From positions 245,345 through 309,344 of the forward strand of contig VWPU01009689.1 of assembly GCA_013398955.1 (NCBI GenBank): a DNA stretch of 64,000 nt. The letters are read 5' to 3'. Source of the DNA: Callaeas wilsoni (taxonomy: Eukaryota; Chordata; Aves; Passeriformes; Callaeidae). Made by a program: the position numbers and the translations under genes. This document shows, piece after piece, positions 10,901 to 22,731 of the stretch (position 1 is its first letter; every line of letters begins with the position of its first letter). The notes below the pieces were generated by a model. It did no database searches, had not been told where the DNA came from, and saw only the letters and a list, made by a program, of their open reading frames with translations.

Positions 10901-13900
10901 TATCAAATACATTAGAAATCAAAAGTGGCCAAACCCAAAACTATTTCACTGAGGGAGATAACTGTCATGTGCCAATTGAGTCCATAAAAGAGCAAGGAAA
11001 GAGCAGCAAGGCCATCCCCTTCAAAGGCACTGAAGGCTGCAGTTATTTGTATTCTGAAACACAAAAAGCACAAATTCAAATTAATATGTGTTAACAGCCC
11101 TCTCTGTTGCAACCCTCTAGCTAGAAACAATACATCTAAAAATACATCTGCTGATGAGGTCAGTAGGTTTATGCCTGGCGAGAGGCGGAAGGGCAGGAAC
11201 CATGCAAAATCAGGAAAAAAAGGCTATGGCTGTGGAAAAAGATCAAGCTCTTTGTTTGTATTTTCAGCTTTCCTTTTTTGTATTTCCAGCTCCAGTATGG
11301 CATCTCTTTCATGCTGTTGAAACTTCAAGTTCAAATTATCACTGCTCAGAGTGCAGCATAATTATTAAAATTTTTAAAAAGTGTTAAAAACCAAAACAAG
11401 CAGCTACTTAACAAAAAACAATTTAAGGTACAATATTCCCCCACTCTACAACCCTGAGTAAAGACACAAATTTAGTGTCTTTATGGCTTATGGTGGCTAA
11501 TTTACTCATCACTAGACAACAGTGTCCACTAGACCCTATGTGTGTAGCTAAAGATGGTCAAACTGTACTCATAGAATCTTTTTCCCATTCTATTATGGAT
11601 TTTCTGAGAGCCCAGTTCATATGTGGCACATGAGATATTTCTCTGCTCCCACAGAAACCTAGTGTGAAGAAAAAAATGTGATGGCTTTTAATCCTGTGAG
11701 CATGTTCTTCAAGCCAGAACCAAGAACCACAACCAAGCTGCCAGGAACTTCCAGAAATAGCAAGAGGTGGCAGAGCTTTAGGGCAGTCAAGGTTTTTCCC
11801 AATGAGTAAATAAAAGACAAAAGTTAAAAACTGCAATTTGGAGGATAAGCAAAAAAGTTTCATGAAGACCCTGACACAGGACTGCTAAGGCTACTGCAGA
11901 ACAGTAAGGAGAGGTGGAAAAAAGCTTTGGTCTGCCCAGTAGTTACAGACATTCACAGTGCAATGCCTTCCTGTGAAGAAGTACAAACCAATTTGGGCCA
12001 GTAACCAGTTTTAAAAGACTCATGTAAAGAAGAAGGAAACAAAAGAAAGAGGAAAAAAATTAAAAATAAAAATCTTGGCTTTATACTTGTGCCACACTGT
12101 CTGCTTGCTGCTAAGGCACAACCTGCAGATGTGTGCCAGGCTTGCAAATCACACTAAAGCATCTGTGCCTGGGAACCAGTCCTGCTCCTAAGTCAGCGTT
12201 TTCTTACCCGATGTCCCAGAACAACAAGAGCTGACCTAACTGACACTGCTGCTTTAGAAGAAATAGAAGGGACCATTTGTGTCTCTAAAGCAACCCCACC
12301 AAGGCAAAAGCACCACGGCAGCCAAGGCAAGCCCTGCTGAACAGTGGGGTCCCCAAATAGAACTCCCTGCAACTCTGCATCTGCTCCATTGCAATGAGTG
12401 CTGAAGATGCCCTTGGCCTCAGCTGGAGCAGGATCAGGTTCTCTCTCGTGGGAAAGCCAGAGGCATCCTAACAGAGAAAATCAGAGCTTATCAAATAGGA
12501 TAATTACAGAAATTGTAAAGGAATTTTTCCAGGGGATTTTTCAGGGGAGGAAAGCCCTGTATTTCTATTATTGCTACTGGAATCCCTCAACGAGACATAG
12601 GTGGCTGTGAAATTCCAATACTTCCCCTATAGGGACAGGGCGGGCAGGTTAAGACCCAGTTACTTTATAGCTGGAGTGGTCGTTCTGGTTTTTAAGCTCC
12701 CTGAATCCCTTTGGATAGCTGAGAAAAACTGACAAGGTTAATAAAATCCAGGCAGTTAAGAGGTAGCTCTGACATTGCTATTTGTGGGGAGTCAAACCAA
12801 GAGGTCACTCACGCTGATTTCAGCCGTGTTGCACTTGGGATAAATGGGACCCGTGAGAATTTTGCTCCAGTCACAAGTGCACAACAGTTAAAAGCTCAGA
12901 GTCTCTTAGCCTTGGTCCCTTCCCCATGTGAACACACCCCTGCACTGCTTTTGCTCTCACACCTGTGCTTTGAGGCACAGCAGTAACCTGGCACTGCCTC
13001 AGGCTTGCCTTTCCAGGCTCATCCAGGGGTGCACTGGGCTGTGTCATGTCCTGCCAAGGGCTCACACTCCAGCAACACTGACCAGGTCCCAGGCACATCC
13101 CTGCCACCCTCCACCACACCTTAGGGCCATCTCTTCCTGTAACATAGCCCCTGTGGGGCTGGCGGAGAGATTCATGGCTTATCCCTCCTGGTACCTTGTG
13201 CTTGCACCCAGTACAGCCCATAACACACAACTCCTGCCAGAGCAGGGGTTCTGGTCTTTTTCTTTTTTTTTTTTTTGAGTCATTTGCTTTACATCCCACT
13301 AGAAATGCACAGATCCAGCTCAAAGACGAAATCATCATATGCTGTGCCATCCTTGCTTTGCCTCACCACCCTAACGTTTTTTTTGAAATTGAGGGAAATT
13401 CATCTCAGGAGAGAAGTGTCTGTTCGCTCTCCAGACATCAGGAGCACGGCTGACCTTTGTAGGATGGAGGCTCTCTGATTTTGCTCGCTGTGTCTTTGAA
13501 ATGGGCCCATGAGGCATTTATACTCTTTTTTTTCTCTACCATGAGGTAACCGTATGTCTGCTTTTGTCAGGTGATCAAGTTCCCTCACAGCACAAACCAA
13601 TTCTCTGGGAATAAAATCTCTTCTCCAAATAATCACATACAACATCAACAAAATAAAGCTTATTTAAAGCACACACTAGCAAATGGCTATTTACCCTTGG
13701 AATTGTTTTCACAGGCAGAAAGTAAATTTTATTTGAAGCAATCATTATTGTAGATAAAGGGTACAAGGCTGTATTTGTTAGGGGGAAAAAAAAAATCACA
13801 CTGTGGAGCTATAAACAGTAAATTGAAGCCATGAACAGAGAGGAAAATTCCTGATTGATAAAACCAAAATTAAATAAGCAGTTTTGAAATATTTTTGGCC

Positions 13901-14916
13901 TGTATCTTATTCTAATCTGAAGACTCGGACTTGTGTAATATATGGTATTCTGGTTTAAGCCTAAGTATTATCAGCTGTTTAAAAGAAACTGCAAAGCTCA
14001 CCTTTCACAGACAGACCACACTTTGTAGAGCAAAGAGCAAATGTGTACCAGGTTCTGCAAATTCCTTGTCCTCTGCTTATCGCTAGATACAAAAACTCTC
14101 TTCAAGTGTACAGCATTAATCATACACAAAAGTATTTGCAGAATAGAGACACCTCTTGCTCCAGCTGCACTGCCCAAGATAGGCAGTATTAGAGCCAGGA
14201 AACAAATCACAAAGTCAGGGCATCCTCTTTCAACTGGATCTGCTCAGTAAAAAGCTCTGCTTGGAAATGGCTGCAGTCCTGCCTAATTAGGCAGACTGGA
14301 CCAGCTATGACATCCAGTGAGTCTCTTCAGCGAAAATGGATCTGGGGAGGAGTTGTGATTACACGTTTCTGACATTGGCTGCTGCTGGAGAGAGAACACC
14401 AGATGAGATGTACTGCTCCAGCAAGTGCTAAGTTCTTAATTTAGGCATTTTGTGAAAATTGTTGAAAAACATTCTAATTGGAAGGAACTTCTGCTTCTCC
14501 AGCATATAATTTTCCCCATTTTTTAGCACTGAGGCATTTGCATGAAAACAAGCTCTTTGTTTTTAAAATTCCACTGCACTTGTTGTTTATTCCCCACTGG
14601 AATTCATAATCCTGTGTTTGCACAAAGCACTGTAATTGGCTGCTGTGGAAGTGTTTCTATCAAAAGGAAATTATTATTAATAATCAAGAATGAACAGTTG
14701 CATAATAGAGATTAGTAAAATAAGCACCATTCTAATAATAATGCTAATCTCCATGAAACCAATCTCTTCAAATGCTTTGAAATAAACATATCCTAATGAT
14801 AAAAATCATCTTTAAACATGAAGAGCAGTAAGAATCACAGGAACAAGTACAGGTGGAGGTTGACTCTATCAACAAAAGTGGTGCATTTTGCAGCTGGCAA
14901 GTACAAAATTCCACCA
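7973..14916. other. About 7 kb of unique DNA without a recognised gene
   Basis: Mixed sequence. A GC-richer patch occurs at about 9140-9330 and 12900-13240. Poly(T) occurs at about 13262-13276. A 13-bp direct repeat GCTTAGAAATGCC occurs at 8073-8085 and 8096-8108. The part at about 13560-14760 is AT-rich with many TAAT and ATTA cores, as seen in conserved non-coding elements, but conservation cannot be judged from one genome. Open frames of 60-159 codons occur on both strands and have no domain I recognise. Confidence 0.45.
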
Positions 14917-15350
14917 TGAACTGTATTGGGTTTGCACGGTCAGGTTTTGGTAGTGGGGGGCTACAGGGATGGCTTCTGTGAGAAGCTGATGAAAGCTTCC
15001 CCCATGTCCAGCAGAGCCAATGCCAGCCGGCTCCATGATGGACCCACCACTGGCCAAGGCTGAGCCCATCAGGAATGATAGTAATGCCTATTTGATACCG
15101 TATTAAGGAAAGAAAAAAAATTATTGTGCAGATGTAATTGGGACCAGAAAAGAGGGGGGTGAGGACATGTGAGAGGAACAACTACGCAGACACGAAGGTC
15201 AGTGGAGAAGGAGGGGGAGGAGGGGCTCCAGGTGCCAGAGCTGGGATTCCCCTGCAGCCTGTGGTAAAGAGCATGGTGAAGCAGCTGTGCCCCTGCAGCC
15301 CATGGAGGACCACGGGGAATGCAGAGGTCCACCTGCAGCCTGTGGGAAGA

Positions 15351-15660
15351 GACCCACGCTGGAGCATGTGGATGCCTGAAAGAAGGCTGTGAACCCATAG
15401 GAAACCCATGCTGGAGCAGAGTCCTGGCAGGGACCTGTAAACTTGTGAAGAGAGGAGCCCACGCTGGAGGTTTCCTAGCAGGACTTGTGACCGACCCTGT
15501 TGGGGACCCAAACTGGAGCAGGCTGCTCTTGAAGGACTACACTGTGTGGAACAGACCCACACTGGAGCAGTTCATGGAGAGCTGTTGTCTGTGGGATGGG
15601 TTCACGTTGGAGAAGTTCGTGAAGAGCTGTCTCCCGTGGGAGGGAACCCACACTGGAGCA
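15351..15660 (+). repeat. Imperfect minisatellite-like array within the LTR
   Basis: A core like CCCACACTGGAGCA recurs about seven times, near 15351, 15403, 15457, 15505, 15553, 15600 and 15646, at intervals of roughly 45-55 bases. The spacer carries variants of 'tgaagagctgt..tgtggga'. The array keeps a 128-codon frame open (15319-15705), but that peptide is just the repeat translated and is not a known viral or host protein. Confidence 0.7.
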
Positions 15661-15846
15661 GGAAAAAGACTCCTCTCTCTGAGCAGTGGAAGAAACAACA
15701 TGTGATGAACTGTCTGTAACCCCCGTTTCCCATCTCCCTGCACTGCTGTGGGGGAGGAGGTAGAGCCTGGGAAGGAGGGATGGGTGGGAGGAAGATGCTT
15801 TTAAGATTTGTTTTACTTCTCATTACCCTGCTCTGATTTTGTTAGC

Positions 15847-15852
15847 AATAAA
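15847..15852 (+). promoter_or_regulatory. LTR polyadenylation signal AATAAA
   Basis: AATAAA lies in the 3' half of the LTR, where the retroviral R region would end, and a second AATAAAT lies a few bases on. It supports the plus orientation of the element. Confidence 0.6.
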
Positions 15853-16038
15853 TTTAATAAATATCCCCCAGCTGAGGTTGTTGTGCCCGTGACAGTATTT
15901 GGTGAGCGATCTCTCGTGGTCCTTATCTCAACTCATGACTCTTTTGTTATATTTTCTCTTTTCTGTCCAGTCATGGAGGGGACTGAGAGAGCAGCTTTGA
16001 TGAGTGCCTGGAATTCAGCCAAGGGCCAACCCACTACA

Positions 16039-17070
16039 CTGCCCAGACGAAAATTTTTAAGACTTAACTGGCAATTAATTACTTCATATAGGCAATTCCT
16101 GTTGGCCCAAAATACATGTAATAGTGAACCAACATAAATGACAAGTTTCTCCATCTATTTTTAAAATTCTTGAGAGAAGGGGAGGTTTGCTGGTAGTTTA
16201 CATTATTTCTGACACTCTTACTGCCGGCATAGAAAGCTTTTTTTCCTTGTTCCTGGGACTCAGAAGTCTGGCATAGGTATTCTGTTTTTAAATGTTCTGG
16301 GAATCAGCATGCAAAGGGCTTTTGACCAGACCACAATCTTGAGGTCCATGAGAATCTGCTGGTATATTCCTAACTCCCTGTAAACCTTCAGGGCTGAAGC
16401 ATCTTCCTTAGCACGGAACTTCCTAGTTTTCCCTTGTAAGACACATTCTTTATTTCCCAGCCCACTGATTTCACGTTTTAACCCAGACCCGTGCTATTTC
16501 AATGGCAGTAGGAACAACCCTTGTTTTGGAGCAATGCACAGAGATCTGGACCCGTTTTTAGGGCTCCTGGTCTCAGGGTTTGCCTGCACTAGACCTCCAG
16601 GGAAGTTATCTGCTGCCAGCCAAGTCACTCAGAATCAGGTTTAGCACAAATCAGGATTTGAGAATAAAGTGTTTACTTTAAATTGGTAGGCAATCATGGA
16701 ATGATGTTATAAAAAGATAAAATAATTTTCCTGAACAGGGGCATGTTCAACAACACAGATCCTCCTCCCCAGCAGCTGGCATCTACCTTTTTTCTGTTCT
16801 AGGTTACACAGTAATACCTCCAAAATAATAACATTCTTTTTTCTTGTGAGATTGTTTCTGATTCCTTGTTCACCTTCTCCTCGATCATCCCACCTGCCCT
16901 GTCTCTGGGAAGCACAGAGATCATGCTTTCATGCCAGCCCCAGTCAAGATGTTCAAAGCTTGCTTGCTTCTCTCCTGTGAAACCTCCCTCGTTGTTGCCT
17001 GTGTCTGTCACTGGACAGCTGGAAGTGCTCCATGTCCAGTAAGGAGATTAAAAAAATCACTTTTTTTCCT
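16039..17070. other. Unique DNA, nothing recognised
   Basis: No gene or repeat family was identified. The stretch ends in a short T run that leads into the pentanucleotide tract. Confidence 0.45.
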
Positions 17071-17230
17071 CTCCTCTCCTCTCCTCTCCTCTCCTCTCCT
17101 CTCCTCTCCTCTCCTCTCCTCTCCTCTCCTCTCCTCTCCTCTCCTCTCCTTTCCCTTCCCTTCCTTTCCCTTCCCTTCCCTTCCCTTCCCTTCCCTTCCC
17201 TTCCCTTCCCTTCCCTTCCCTTCCCTTCCC
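17071..17230. repeat. Composite pentanucleotide repeat (CTCCT)16-(TTCCC)16
   Basis: Sixteen uninterrupted CTCCT units fill 17071-17150. They switch abruptly to about sixteen TTCCC units at 17151-17230, with one irregular unit near 17161. A short TTCTCTTC tail follows. The whole 160 bp is pure pyrimidine on the + strand, so it could form triplex DNA. The four open frames of 80-134 codons across it on both strands are repeat translations and not genes. Confidence 0.98.
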
Positions 17231-18187
17231 TTCTCTTCTACAGGTATCGTTACAAATTTTACAACAGCCAAAGTTAAATCTCACGGTTTTGGTTTCAGGC
17301 TGTTTGTCTGTTACATCATCTTGAGGACACATTGATAAAACTTATGCATGATACTGTGATAAATACTAACATTTTGTCGTCTTCCTCTATTCATAACTAG
17401 CTTTATTATGTGAGTCTTTATAATAGCAGTCATCCACAATTGCCTTCAAGGCTGGCTCTTGGCAGACCGAAGGTTATTTCGGTTTTACAGGTAAGGCACA
17501 GAGGTACTTCCAAAGCAAACATCATTCTAAGACATGGAGATGAATACATAGTCCTTTATGTGGGCTCTACCTTACTTTATGCATAGATGACAAAGACAAG
17601 ACTGAAATATTTATATAATTGCCTTTTATTATAAGGTTTGCCAAAGCTTGCAATCTGCCCTTTTATAAAATGAAAGGACTATGTCTTGTCTGCTGGTAAT
17701 AGCATCTTTGGCATGGACTGGAGGTGATTATTTTTATGTTTTGACAGATGAAGAGTTCAAGGTCCAGGTACCACTTCTCTGGGTGCAGTCTTTGTCACTA
17801 AGTGCATTGTTCAGTGGTAATATGACCAGGAGGGGTTGGAAATATCCTTGGCCTGATCTCTTCATCAAGAAGCTCCCTCTCTGACAAAACGCACATTATC
17901 AGACAACAAAGAAGTGTCTCTCTCCTCTCAGTCAAATAAACTGCAATGATATAATCAACTAAATTCAAAGCCAACTGATGTGGGTTAACGTAAACTTATT
18001 CAGTAAACAGACAGGTAGCTGCAGCTACTCTTTGCCAATGATGTTCTCGGGCATTTATACACAAGCAACAGCCCTCAAACCCTATGCAGACATGCAGAAA
18101 AATCCTTCTAGAGTTCACATAAAATGAGAAATATTCACTTCAAACCAAAGAAATGAGACATTAGTATGCAGGCAAATGGATGGTATC
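17231..18187. other. Unique DNA between microsatellite and CR1 fossil
   Basis: No gene is recognised. Ordinary AT-rich sequence. Confidence 0.45.
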
Positions 18188-19200
18188 TTGGAGGTGTACA
18201 CATTTGGATTTTCAAAAGGCTTTGAACAAGCTCCTCACCAAGACTGTTAAGCATCTGAGTTGTTAGGATACATGTGAGAATACAGTCTTCTGAATCAGTG
18301 AGTAGTGAGAAGATATAACACAAAGGACACGGATATGGTCCAAGTTCATAGTGAAGCAAATTTCACAGCAGGATCTGGTGAGGATTTGAGAGCCCTGTAT
18401 TAAATACCTGTGTATGACCTGCAAAGGCAAAAGGGGATAACTGAAGCGACAAGTTCACAGAGGGTGCAGAGTGATTCAGAGCAGGCAGGCCTGCTGTGGG
18501 GAAAAGCTGGAGGCAAGCTGATGCTGCAGAGCTGCAGAGGGATTACACAACATGGAGATAATGGCAGGCAAATTTCTGTGTCTGTAACTGCAAAGTAATG
18601 CACATGGGGAAGAAACCAAAACCTTAAACTATATCTAATGGAGTCTGGAGAAGGTTTAATCAGTGAGGAAAGAAATCTTGAAACCATGTGTTACTTCTTT
18701 GGGAGTAATTCCATGTTCAGCAGTGGTTAAAAAGGCATTGAAGGAATTACTAGCCAAAGAATAGAGAAAAAAACAGACAATACTATCATGCCATTGTAAA
18801 AATCCCCAGAGTATATACTGATGGAATATTGACTACCACTCTGGTCATGCCATCTCAAAAGGAATACAATACAGCTGGAAGCAGAGCTGGTGGGCAGCAG
18901 GATGGTATGACTTCCAAATGAAACAATGATTAAAGAGACTAGGAGTTCACTTTGGAAATTGTATGGCTGGAGGGCTCCAAAGCCAACACACTGTTGCTAA
19001 AACAAATAGGGAAAGTTGTTCCCTACTTGCTGTTTTTCTGGGAAGAGTGGCATGGTCTGGTAGCAGGTTTAAAACAAAGATTAGGAAGAACTTTTTCACC
19101 CAGCACATAATTGTATCACTGAACTCAGTGACATAGGATAATGCAAAGTGAAGAAATGGTAATCATTTCAAAAGGGTATTAGAGCAGTTCATGAAACAAC
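18188..19200 (+). mobile_element. Ancient CR1 LINE fragment, reverse-transcriptase part
   Basis: About 1 kb of degraded LINE sequence in the plus direction. Bases near 18201-18250 translate to TFGFSKGFEQAPHQD, which lines up with the LINE reverse-transcriptase motif A (LDFSKAFDxVPHxxL). The first catalytic aspartate is replaced by glycine. Further on, stretches such as 'aactgcaaagtaatgcacat' (about 18580), 'ccatctcaaaaggaatac' (about 18850) and 'gcaggtttaaaacaaa' (about 19060) follow the order of CR1 ORF2 towards the 3' end. Frames are broken many times. The element is old and inactive, and some inner parts have diverged beyond recognition. Confidence 0.72.
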
Positions 19201-20504
19201 ACCAAAGACTATTAACACGATGGTCTGTCTGCAGCTACTTACTGAGGAAAATCCCTGAGCCACAGAGAGTGAATCTGTAAAAGCCTGCCAGGTAATAACC
19301 ACGTACATCCTCTCTACCTGCCCTCAGCAGGTATCAACCACTGGCTGCCGGCAAGAGTGTGCATAGGCCACTGGGTCTAACCTATCACAGTAACCCTCAC
19401 TCTAACATATTTTTCTCCTGAAACAAAGCCACAGTAACTTCATAGGAATACTGCACCCCAGATTTTTCTGAAAAAAGATACAAAGGACAAAGCAATCCCA
19501 AGTCTGTTTCTGTCCAGCACACACAGTCCTCTTGTACTACTCCAGCTGCCTTTGGGCCTGCAAGCTCTTGTGCTATTCCCCAGAGCCTACAACACAGACA
19601 CCAATATTGCAGTCTCAAAGCATCATTCTGGTGAGCTTCAGCACGGCTTCTGCTCCCCTAGGAACTGCAAAAGCAAGATGGACACTCACACACCCCCACA
19701 TAAGCACAGCCACAAGAGTACCCCAAGTGACTCAAGGAAAAGCCAGGGCCAAGTAGTATATAACAAGAACAGAAGCAGCCTGCGCTCACAGAGGGGATCA
19801 GCACTGAGTTGGGTTGGCACACATTGGTTTTGCACCACTGGCAAATTGATCCCGAGGTCTCTCAGTTGAAAGCTGAGGAATCCAAGGGGACAAAATGAAA
19901 GAGTGCATGATGAGAAGGATGCTGAGAAACAGAGAGCGGGTCCACATAAGGTGAAGGCTTTAGGCCATCCTGTGGGATGCTCTGCCTAGGGGAAGTTCAG
20001 TGAAATGCTGTGAAACTTCGGAAAAGTTCAGGAAGCTTTGGGGCCAGAGAAATCACTACGAGCAACTACCCTCACCAGAAGTTTCCCTGCAAACCCTTCC
20101 ACATCTCTGATCGCCAAATGAAGATTTCTGCTTTGCTGCTTCAGCTTATCTGCGAGTCCTTGTCCCAGCCAATGCACTTACATTATTTTTAGCATACACA
20201 GTAAAATTCCATTTTGTTTCAAAAACATCCAGTTCTCCCAGACTTCACTACTGTGCTTTTGCTGAGGCCACACTGTTTTACAGGCTTATAACCTCTGCAG
20301 TTTAGCAGAGTCAGATTTATCAGATACAATGATGGGTAAAACTGCAGAGTCCAAAGGAAATTATGAAAATCTCAGTTGAAATAAGATACTGCAGTAAACA
20401 TAGGAATCCTTTTTTTTCCCCAGCTTAAGCAATCCAGATAAGCACCTGAGCATCTAGGCTTTAGAGGCTGTAGAAGCCTGGCTTACCACTAAGCCTGACA
20501 GTGC
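19201..20504. other. Unique DNA between two CR1 copies
   Basis: No gene or repeat is recognised. Overlapping open frames at 19532-19869 carry no domain. Confidence 0.4.
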
Positions 20505-20774
20505 ATAATCGAACTGAAAGAAGGCAGATTTAGATGAGATATTAGAAAGAAATTCTTCACTGAAAGGGTGGTAAGGCCCTGCAACAGATTGCCCAGAGAA
20601 CTGGTGGATGCCCCATGCCTGGAAGTGTTTAAATACAGGCTGGATGATGGGCTGAACAACTTGGTCTAGTGGAAGATGTCCCTGCCCATGGCAGGGGGTT
20701 GCAACAATATGATCTTTAAGGTTCCTTCCAAACAAACCATTCTACAGTTCTGTGGTTCTATGGTTCTATGATTG
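20505..20774 (+). mobile_element. CR1 LINE 3' end, 5'-truncated
   Basis: This is a clear CR1 3' end. Diagnostic strings in order are 'agatttagatgagatatta' (about 20526), 'aaattcttcact' (about 20549), 'attgcccagagaactg' (about 20587), 'tggatgccccatgcctgga' (about 20603) and 'ccctgcccatggcaggggg' (about 20680). It ends in the octamer-like tail TTCTGTGGTTCTATGGTTCTATGATTG typical of bird CR1, written here in one piece of two joined parts (20747-20759 and 20760-20774). Severe 5' truncation is usual for CR1. The antisense 93-codon frame over it is a shadow. Confidence 0.93.
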
Positions 20775-22199
20775 TTGTAACTATGGGAGTAAGTGAGTTA
20801 CTGTAAATCACACCTTCTACTTACGTGATACTGCCGCAGAACTACATGCGTGTTTTTAGACATTCATTGTGTAAAAGCTTAAAATGCATAAAGTTCATTA
20901 AAATAAAGGGAGCAGAAGTGCCTTGCCTTGCATTACACTGACTCCCTTGCCCTAAGCTGTGGAGCCAGACAAGGTTTATGGTGGGTGTTCGAGGCAGGCA
21001 GGACCTCCAAACCTACAGCAGTGAAATAAGGACACAGCAAAACACAGGTCCCCATGCTAAGGGCAGGGTCTCCAACCTGCACTGCTCTCAGCCAAGTGCC
21101 TGGATGTGTGGCTTCTGCCTGCGGTGCTGAACAGCCTCACCTCCCAGCCAGGGGCTGCTCTCAGCTAAGCAGTGATGGTTGTCAGCTCCTCTGGCTCCCC
21201 CGGATCCTGTAGGATCCACTCCTGCAGTGCAGCCCGTTGAAGCAGTGGTCTGGATGCAGGGCACCTATGATCTTGTCCTGTTCAGGAACTTTGATCAATC
21301 CCAAAAGGCATCTGGGGGTATCTTGAGATGCCTAAACAACCTTATTAGTCAGATCAATGAGTAAAGATGGCTTGCTGTCTGTTCAAGTGACATAAAAGAA
21401 TGGCGTCTATCAGCATGCTAAGCATTACTGAGTGTTCCTTGTCCTAACATCTGAAATGCCCGACAGGAAAACCTGACAGACACAGGTCCACTTCCAGCTA
21501 CCTCTGTCTTTGCCCTGGAAAGGGACAAGGAAAATCAGCTTTCTGATGTCAAACACAAGTGATGTTGGAGGAGGAAAATTTTCAGGTGAGTCACCCAGAT
21601 TCTGTGAAAACTAAGAAAGGAACAAAAATGTAGCATCAAATCCCTGCAAGAACAGGTTTAATGATCTTGTTTCTCAGGCTATTCATAGATGGTCATTAAA
21701 AAACTCAGCTTGAGGCTCTGTTCCTCAGCCCTCTCCTGGAGGATCTCCTCTGATTTCTGGTTTTTGTGTAAGGAGTATATATTTTGGTCGAGGATAGTGC
21801 TGACACAGTGGCAACCACCAGCTGTCCAAATGCTGGCATGGGCAGCTGGGCAAGCCAAGAGCCCTCGAGCTGTGCAGCTTCAGCTGGGGGTCTGGCACAG
21901 GTATGCAGAGTAATTAACATTGGTTAAAAGGATAAAAAGTTGTTCTGAATTCATTCCCTCTTGTTTTTAATCACAAACAGCATTTGCCTTTGTTTTTGCT
22001 TTTCCTGCCTTACATCATGTTAAGGCCTATCCTACTCTTATTGTCATGATGGTCCCCACTAAGGCACAGTTCACAGTAAAAACTAACCTTTCAATTTATC
22101 ACTGGCAATACAGAAATTAAAATCCCAGACATCCAACTGTGAAGTCACACAGAGGCTGGAGGCTTATGAAGTTGTTGGCAGAATGCTGTGCTGGCAGGA
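20775..22199. other. Unique DNA, nothing recognised
   Basis: Moderately GC-rich around 20980-21260. No gene or RNA is recognised. Short open frames at 21179-21364 and 21689-21920 have no supporting signal. Confidence 0.45.
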
Positions 22200-22731
22200 T
22201 GTGGTGGGTTCACCATGGCTGGCTGCCAGACACCCACCCAGACACTCTCACTCCCTCTCCTCAGCAGAACGGGGGGAGAAAATAAGATGGAAAAGCTCAT
22301 GGATTGAGTAAGAAAACCAAAGCTGTGCATGAAAGCAAAACAAAAAGAGAAATTTATTCCCTACTTCCCATCAGCAGGCACTTCCTAGGAAGCAGGGCCT
22401 CAGTACCTATAGCAATTGCTTGGGAATACAAACATCACAACCATGATGTCTCCTCATTCTTCCCTTTATCGCCACTTTTATCACTGAGTACAACATCATA
22501 TAGTATGGAATATCCCTTTGGTCACTTCTCTCTCCCTGCCCCCTGCCCACTCCCAGCCTGGCCTTTTTTGGGGTGAGAGGATTGGCAAGACAGCCTGATG
22601 CTGTGCAGTCACTGCTCAGCAGTAGCCAAAACACTGGTGTCTTCTCAGCACTGTTTTAGCCACAAATGCAAAGCCCAGCACCACAGAGGCTGGTATGAAG
22701 AAAGCTAAATGCATCCCAGCCAGACCCAGTA
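22200..22731 (-). mobile_element. Solo ERV LTR, related to the copy at 53951
   Basis: On the + strand it starts TGTGGTGGGTTCACCATGG and ends near CCAGACCCAGTA. On the minus strand this reads as a bird LTR of the type that begins with a 'TACTGGGTCTGGCTGGG' form. AATAAA on the minus strand (complement of 22353-22358) and a TATA-like GATAAAAG near 22475-22484 support antisense orientation. It shares with 53951-54543 the central string 'tatggaata..cctttgg'. No target duplication is visible, so the right end is approximate. No internal viral genes are present. Confidence 0.8.

Larger units (their letters stand above)
14922..16038 (+). mobile_element. Long solo ERV LTR (avian) with internal repeats
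   Basis: The element starts TGTATTGGGTTTGCACGG and ends CAACCCACTACA, about 1117 bp. I recognise the order of its parts, including AATAAA at 15847-15852, from an abundant bird LTR family. The plus orientation follows from that poly(A) signal and from the conserved downstream part after 15890. An imperfect repeat array fills 15351-15660. No matching target duplication is visible: TGAAC lies before and CTGCC after. The ends may therefore be slightly wrong, or the LTR may have arisen by recombination between proviruses. No viral coding sequence adjoins it. Confidence 0.85.

Noticed and set aside
15319..15705. 128-codon plus-strand frame as a possible retroviral gene
   Set aside because: It lies wholly inside an LTR and follows the internal repeat array. 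No retroviral protein motif is present.
16931..17335. Four open frames on both strands with SLPFPSLPF or REGKGREGK repeats
   Set aside because: They are translations of the pentanucleotide repeat, open in several frames at once only because the repeat has no stop codons.
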